Assembly (NCBI GenBank): GCA_002403415.1
Contig: DHHS01000022.1
Coordinates: forward strand, 1 to 9,335
DNA length: 9,335 bases
From: Sphingomonas sp. UBA4766
GTDB lineage: Bacteria; Pseudomonadota; Alphaproteobacteria; Sphingomonadales; Sphingomonadaceae
Reading direction: 5' to 3'
Shown: positions 6,120 to 9,335 of the stretch, in pieces
Layout of the letters: each line of letters starts with the position of its first letter
Position numbering within the stretch: the stretch's first letter is position 1
The notes under the pieces: model-generated
The model's database searches: none
What the model was told of the DNA's origin: nothing
The model's input: only the letters and a program-made list of their open reading frames with translations
Program-made: the position numbers and the translations under genes

Positions 6120-6719
6120 TCAGCGCGTGCGCGGTTCCAGTACCAGTCGGTTCCCATCCGCGCGCCAGCTCTTGAGCTGGTTCAAAAAGTCGATTCCGAG
6201 CAAGTCATCCCTCAGATTGTCGCCCACCAGCACGGCCATATCGCGCGCGGTGATCGGGCCGATGCGCAGCTGCGCAATTCGTGCGCGCTGATTGATCGTT
6301 GGGCCGTTGGCGGTCTCCACCATCACGCCAAAGCCATTCTCCACGGCAATGCCCGCTGCCCTAGCCGTCTCCCGCGAGATCGATGTCTGGGTAGCGCCGG
6401 TATCGATCAGCATCCGCCGGGTAACGCCGTTGATTTCGGCGTCGATCCAGAAATGCCCGCCGCTGCCGCGTGGCACCTCCACCTTGGAACCCACGACGAC
6501 CGAACGGGTCAGCCCGGCGTCTGTCAGAAATCCGTCCACCGCACCCCGGTTGCGCGTCCACAGTGTTGCAAGGATCAGCCCGGCCGCAAAAATCCCCATC
6601 CACATCAACGCCATGCGCATGACATGCCCGATCGGAATTCGGCGCGCGAACAGCGCCGCCAGCGGGAGCAAGAGCACCAGCAGATACCAGAGGACGTTCA
6701 TCTGCTGGTCGCCGTTCAT
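6120..6719 (-). CDS. Membrane-anchored retropepsin-like aspartic protease (TIGR02281/clan AA type)
   Basis: Predicted single-domain aspartic protease of 199 residues. Two hydrophobic helices (about 8-26 and 35-54) form an N-terminal membrane hairpin. A retropepsin fold follows (about 85-195) with the catalytic motif LIDTGATQTSIS (D106, T107, G108) and the downstream LLGIDFL (173-179) that marks the family. One such domain has a single catalytic Asp, so activity would need a dimer. The basic loop between the helices (RRIPIGHVMR) suggests the loop is cytoplasmic and the catalytic domain periplasmic, an inference only. The ATG overlaps the upstream gene's TGA (ATGA), so it is translationally coupled. 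Related proteins are widespread in alphaproteobacteria but their substrates are, to my knowledge, unknown. Nothing nearby suggests a viral origin. Confidence 0.85.
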   Translation of the reverse strand: MNGDQQMNVLWYLLVLLLPLAALFARRIPIGHVMRMALMWMGIFAAGLILATLWTRNRGAVDGFLTDAGLTRSVVVGSKVEVPRGSGGHFWIDAEINGVTRRMLIDTGATQTSISRETARAAGIAVENGFGVMVETANGPTINQRARIAQLRIGPITARDMAVLVGDNLRDDLLGIDFLNQLKSWRADGNRLVLEPRTR

Positions 6720-7495
6720 AGCGTAATCTCCATGCCGTCATAGCCGGGCGCGACACTGTGCGGTAGTTCGCGGACCAATGTTGCGTAGTCCATCGACTGA
6801 TCCATATGAATCAGGACCGCGCGCTTCACCGCTAATTGCGCAGCCCAATCGAGCGTTTGGGCAAGCGTTGGGTGCGACGGGTGCGGCCGCCGCCGCAGGG
6901 CATCAACCACCCACAGATCGACGCCCGAATAGAGCGCGGCCATGGCGGGCGTCAGAGCGTGGAAATCCGTTGCATAGCCGATTCGCTTTCCGCCGCTGGT
7001 GAAGCATAAGCCTGCGGTGGTAATTTCGCCGTGTGGTTGATCGACCACGTCGACAACGAGATCACTGATTGCTAGCCGGTCGGGAAGCGGCTCGATCGTC
7101 GCGATCGGGGGATAGGGAGCGCGGCCATTAAATGCATAGCTGAACCGCGCGGTCAGCGACGCCATCGTCCCGGCTCGGGCAAAGCCGCGTACCGGCTGGC
7201 CGCGTGTGTGGTATAGTTGACGCAGGTCGTCGATTCCGTGGCAATGATCGGCATGGTCATGTGTCCAGATGACCGCGTCAATGTCCCCCATGCCCGCCGC
7301 TAGTAGCTGTTCGCGCAGGTCCGGGCTGGTGTCGACAAGCAGCCGCGTTGTTCCCGTTTGCACCAGCACGGATGCGCGCGTGCGGCGGTTGCGCGGCTCC
7401 ACCGGGTCGCAGTCCCCCCAATCGCCCGCGCCATCTGCGCCTCCGATTCGCGGCACGCCAGATGAGGTGCCAGAGCCGAGGATACGCAGCTTCAC
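6716..7495 (-). CDS. Metallo-beta-lactamase-fold hydrolase, PhnP/RNase Z-like
   Basis: Dinuclear-metal hydrolase of 259 residues. It opens with the MKLRILGSGTSSGVPRIGG strand-loop usual in the PhnP/RNase Z-like group and has the metal motif THDHADHCHG (H79, H81, D83, H84). Further likely ligands are H155 (QPHGE), D177 (ATDFHA) and H230 (LIHMD). A single Cys in WGDCDP (C29) precedes a basic NRRTR stretch. Cyclic-phosphodiester or nucleic-acid phosphodiester cleavage is plausible from relatives such as PhnP, but the substrate cannot be read from sequence, and no phn genes are present to suggest phosphonate metabolism. The start is GTG, overlapping the tatD stop as GTGA; its own stop overlaps the protease ATG. 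It lies directly after tatD, an arrangement I recall as common in alphaproteobacteria. Confidence 0.9.
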   Translation of the reverse strand: MKLRILGSGTSSGVPRIGGADGAGDWGDCDPVEPRNRRTRASVLVQTGTTRLLVDTSPDLREQLLAAGMGDIDAVIWTHDHADHCHGIDDLRQLYHTRGQPVRGFARAGTMASLTARFSYAFNGRAPYPPIATIEPLPDRLAISDLVVDVVDQPHGEITTAGLCFTSGGKRIGYATDFHALTPAMAALYSGVDLWVVDALRRRPHPSHPTLAQTLDWAAQLAVKRAVLIHMDQSMDYATLVRELPHSVAPGYDGMEITL

Positions 7496-8280
7496 GCGGC
7501 GTTACTCGGGGTAGCCTTTCGAAACAGCGCAAAGAAATTGGCGGTTGTGATCTGCGCCAGCGTCTTGACGTCAACCCCGCGAAGGTTCGCCAGAAACTGT
7601 GCGGTATCGGCGACAAAGGCCGGTTCTGCGGTCTTGCCCCGATGTGGCACGGGGGCCAGGAACGGCGCGTCGGTTTCGATCAACAATCGCTCGGCGGGAA
7701 TGCGCGACGCCGTTTCCTGAAGGTCGCGGGCGTTCTTGAACGTGACGATCCCCGAAATTGAAATGTAACAGCCAAGCGCAAGCATCTGATCGGCGAACGC
7801 CCCGCTCGCGGTGAAGCAGTGGATCAGGCAGGGAAACGTTCCCTTTTCCATCTCGTCGCCTATAATTGCTGCCGTATCCGCCTCTGCATCGCGGGTATGC
7901 ACGATGAGCGGGAGCCCGGTGATGCGTGACGCACCGATGTGCGCACGGAAATTCTCCGCCTGACGCGCGCGGTCGCTATGATCATAGTAATAATCAAGGC
8001 CGGTCTCGCCAATGCCGACCACGCGGGGGTGCGCGGCGCGCTCGACCAGTATTTCGGTGGTGATATGCGGATGCTGATCCGCTTCGTGCGGGTGAATGCC
8101 GATGCTGGCCCAGATGTCGTCATGCGCGTCCGCAATCGCGACAATCTCATCCCATTCCCGCTCGCGGGTTGAAATCGTCAGCATGGTTGCGACCCCGGCG
8201 TCCTGTGCGCGCGCGATCACGTCGGCCTGCTGCTCGACCAGCCCCTTGTAATTCAGATGGCAGTGTGAATCGACGAACAT
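7492..8280 (-). CDS. tatD: TatD family metal-dependent hydrolase (DNase)
   Basis: TIM-barrel amidohydrolase-superfamily protein; characterised relatives are Mg-dependent 3'-5' DNases acting in DNA repair and degradation. Starting at the ATG 8280-8278 it has 262 residues, the usual length. Metal ligands are visible: HCH (H6, H8) in FVDSHCHLN, E92 in GIGETGLDYYY, H128 in IVHTRDA, H154 in LIHCF and D204 in IETDAPFLAP. Together these are the diagnostic TatD signatures. The ATG overlaps the metG stop by one base (TGATG). A GTG one codon earlier (8283-8281) is an alternative and would add a single Met. The stop overlaps the GTG of the next gene. Which of the TatD/YcfH/YjjV subgroups it belongs to cannot be settled by eye; the position after metG fits the YcfH-like type. 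Confidence 0.93.
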   Translation of the reverse strand: MFVDSHCHLNYKGLVEQQADVIARAQDAGVATMLTISTREREWDEIVAIADAHDDIWASIGIHPHEADQHPHITTEILVERAAHPRVVGIGETGLDYYYDHSDRARQAENFRAHIGASRITGLPLIVHTRDAEADTAAIIGDEMEKGTFPCLIHCFTASGAFADQMLALGCYISISGIVTFKNARDLQETASRIPAERLLIETDAPFLAPVPHRGKTAEPAFVADTAQFLANLRGVDVKTLAQITTANFFALFRKATPSNAA

Positions 8281-9335
8281 CACGCCTCCACCGACATTTC
8301 GAGGCGGGGAAACAACGGCACCGGCGGCGCAAGGCGGAAGCCGCCCTCGGCCAGCGGCGAATACCAGTGCGATCCGATCGCAGAGAAGCTACGCAGTTCC
8401 GCCGCAATGCCCATCGCATCAAGCAGTTTCGCCGCGCTGCCCGGGATCACCGGCGCGATCGCCACTGCCAGTTGGGCGATGCAGATGTAGAGCGTCGCCA
8501 ATACCGTTTCCATCCGCCCCGGGTCGGTTTTCTTGAGCGCCCAGGGTGCTTGCTCGTCGATATAGGCGTTGCAGGCGAACACTGCCTGAATCCACGTCTC
8601 GGTCGCTTGGCTTAGCGCGATTTCTGCATAAGCGCGGGGCATCGCGTCGCGCACGGCTGCATCGACGGTTGCGAACAGCGCGGCATCGGCATCGGCATGG
8701 CCATGGATTGCGGGGAGAAAACCATCGCAATTCTTGTAAATCTGGCTGAGCGTACGCTGCGCCAGATTGCCAAAGCTATTCGCCAGGTCGGCGTTGGCGC
8801 GGGCCACAATCGCCTCGGCGCTGTAGCTACCGTCCTGGCCAAAGCTGATATCGCGCAACAGGAAATAGCGAAGCGCGTCAACGCCGTAAGCATCGGCAAG
8901 CGCAATCGGATCGGCGGCATTGCCCGCCGACTTTCCCATCTTCGCGCCATCGCGTGCCAGCACAAAACCGTGCCCGAACACCGATTTGGGAAGCGCAATC
9001 TTGGCCGACATCAGAAAAGCGGGCCAGTAAACCGCGTGGAAGCGGACAATATCCTTGCCGATCATGTGCAGGTCGGCCGGCCAATGGCGCGCCGCCGCGC
9101 TGTTCAGGTCGGGATAGCCAATGCCCGTCAGATAATTGGTCAGCGCATCGACCCACACATACATGACATGCCCCGGCGCCCCCGGCACGGGCACGCCCCA
9201 GTCAAAGCTGGTGCGCGAGACCGACAAATCGCTCAGCCCCCCTTCGACAAAGCGCAAAATCTCGTTGCGGCGACTTTCGGGACGAATGAAATCGGGATGC
9301 GCCGCATAATGATCGAGCAGCGGCTGCTGATATCT
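8280..9335 (-). CDS. metG: Methionyl-tRNA synthetase (5'-partial, C-terminal two thirds)
   Basis: Class I aminoacyl-tRNA synthetase that charges tRNA-Met, in the cytoplasm. The last 351 residues are present; the frame is open to the window edge, so the HIGH motif and N-terminus lie outside. Visible are the end of the connective peptide (FIRPESRRNEILRFVEGGL), the catalytic-core block SRTSFDWGVPVP...HVMYVWVDALTNY, the KMSKS loop here written KMGKS (8942-8928), LRYFLLRDISFGQDGSY, and the helical anticodon-binding domain (ANADLANSFGNLAQRTLS through YIDEQAPWALKK to APVIPGSA). It ends soon after that domain with FPRLEMSVEA and has no appended EMAP/Trbp111 tRNA-binding domain, as in short alphaproteobacterial enzymes. 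It is the first visible gene of a coupled run with tatD, the hydrolase and the protease. In related genomes tmk and holB often lie upstream, which cannot be seen here. Confidence 0.95.
   Translation of the reverse strand, partial: RYQQPLLDHYAAHPDFIRPESRRNEILRFVEGGLSDLSVSRTSFDWGVPVPGAPGHVMYVWVDALTNYLTGIGYPDLNSAAARHWPADLHMIGKDIVRFHAVYWPAFLMSAKIALPKSVFGHGFVLARDGAKMGKSAGNAADPIALADAYGVDALRYFLLRDISFGQDGSYSAEAIVARANADLANSFGNLAQRTLSQIYKNCDGFLPAIHGHADADAALFATVDAAVRDAMPRAYAEIALSQATETWIQAVFACNAYIDEQAPWALKKTDPGRMETVLATLYICIAQLAVAIAPVIPGSAAKLLDAMGIAAELRSFSAIGSHWYSPLAEGGFRLAPPVPLFPRLEMSVEA

Noticed and set aside
6120..6719. Retropepsin domain as a sign of a retroelement or prophage
   Set aside because: There is no reverse transcriptase, integrase or capsid gene, the protein has a membrane anchor, and it sits in a coupled housekeeping operon.
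5627..6743. Plus-strand frames opposite mazG and the protease gene
   Set aside because: The opposite strand encodes well-recognised MazG and retropepsin motifs, and these frames show no domain and no ribosome binding site.
1..9335. CRISPR array, tRNA or rRNA gene, insertion sequence, or defence system
   Set aside because: Nearly all bases fall in recognised conserved genes, and no direct-repeat array, transposase, terminal inverted repeats or structured RNA gene was seen in the short gaps.

Overview
The window is compact, GC-rich bacterial chromosome with almost no non-coding DNA. Gene content, gene order and protein character point to an alphaproteobacterium, most likely a sphingomonad (Sphingomonas/Sphingopyxis/Novosphingobium type). 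The best evidence is the block ntrY-ntrX-hfq-hflX followed by mazG, the alphaproteobacterial style of Hfq, and an Hfq made of two fused Hfq domains. Placement is from memory of families, not from a search.

Left half, plus strand (1-5294): the 3' part of ntrY (membrane sensor kinase, cut by the left window edge), ntrX (its response regulator, 7 nt downstream), a 107-nt spacer with two GC-rich hairpins, hfq (RNA chaperone, tandem double domain), and hflX (ribosome-associated GTPase) whose TTG start overlaps the hfq stop. This cluster joins nitrogen/redox two-component signalling to post-transcriptional control by Hfq and ribosome rescue by HflX.

Right half, minus strand (9335-5291): the 3' part of metG (methionyl-tRNA synthetase, cut by the right window edge), then tatD (metal-dependent hydrolase/DNase), a PhnP/RNase Z-like metallo-beta-lactamase-fold hydrolase, and a membrane-anchored retropepsin-like aspartic protease. 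Each start codon of these last three overlaps the preceding stop, so the four genes look like one translationally coupled operon. After a 55-nt AT-rich gap with promoter-like features comes mazG (NTP pyrophosphohydrolase). hflX and mazG converge tail to tail, and their two stop codons share one CTAG palindrome next to a strong hairpin.

The most noteworthy object is the double-domain Hfq. Its first half is canonical. Its second half keeps the Sm core but has lost several RNA-contact residues. No mobile element, phage gene, CRISPR array, tRNA or rRNA is visible, and no stretch longer than about 110 nt lacks a gene. Everything else is conserved housekeeping, so any novelty lies in the Hfq architecture and its leader, not in an accessory system.
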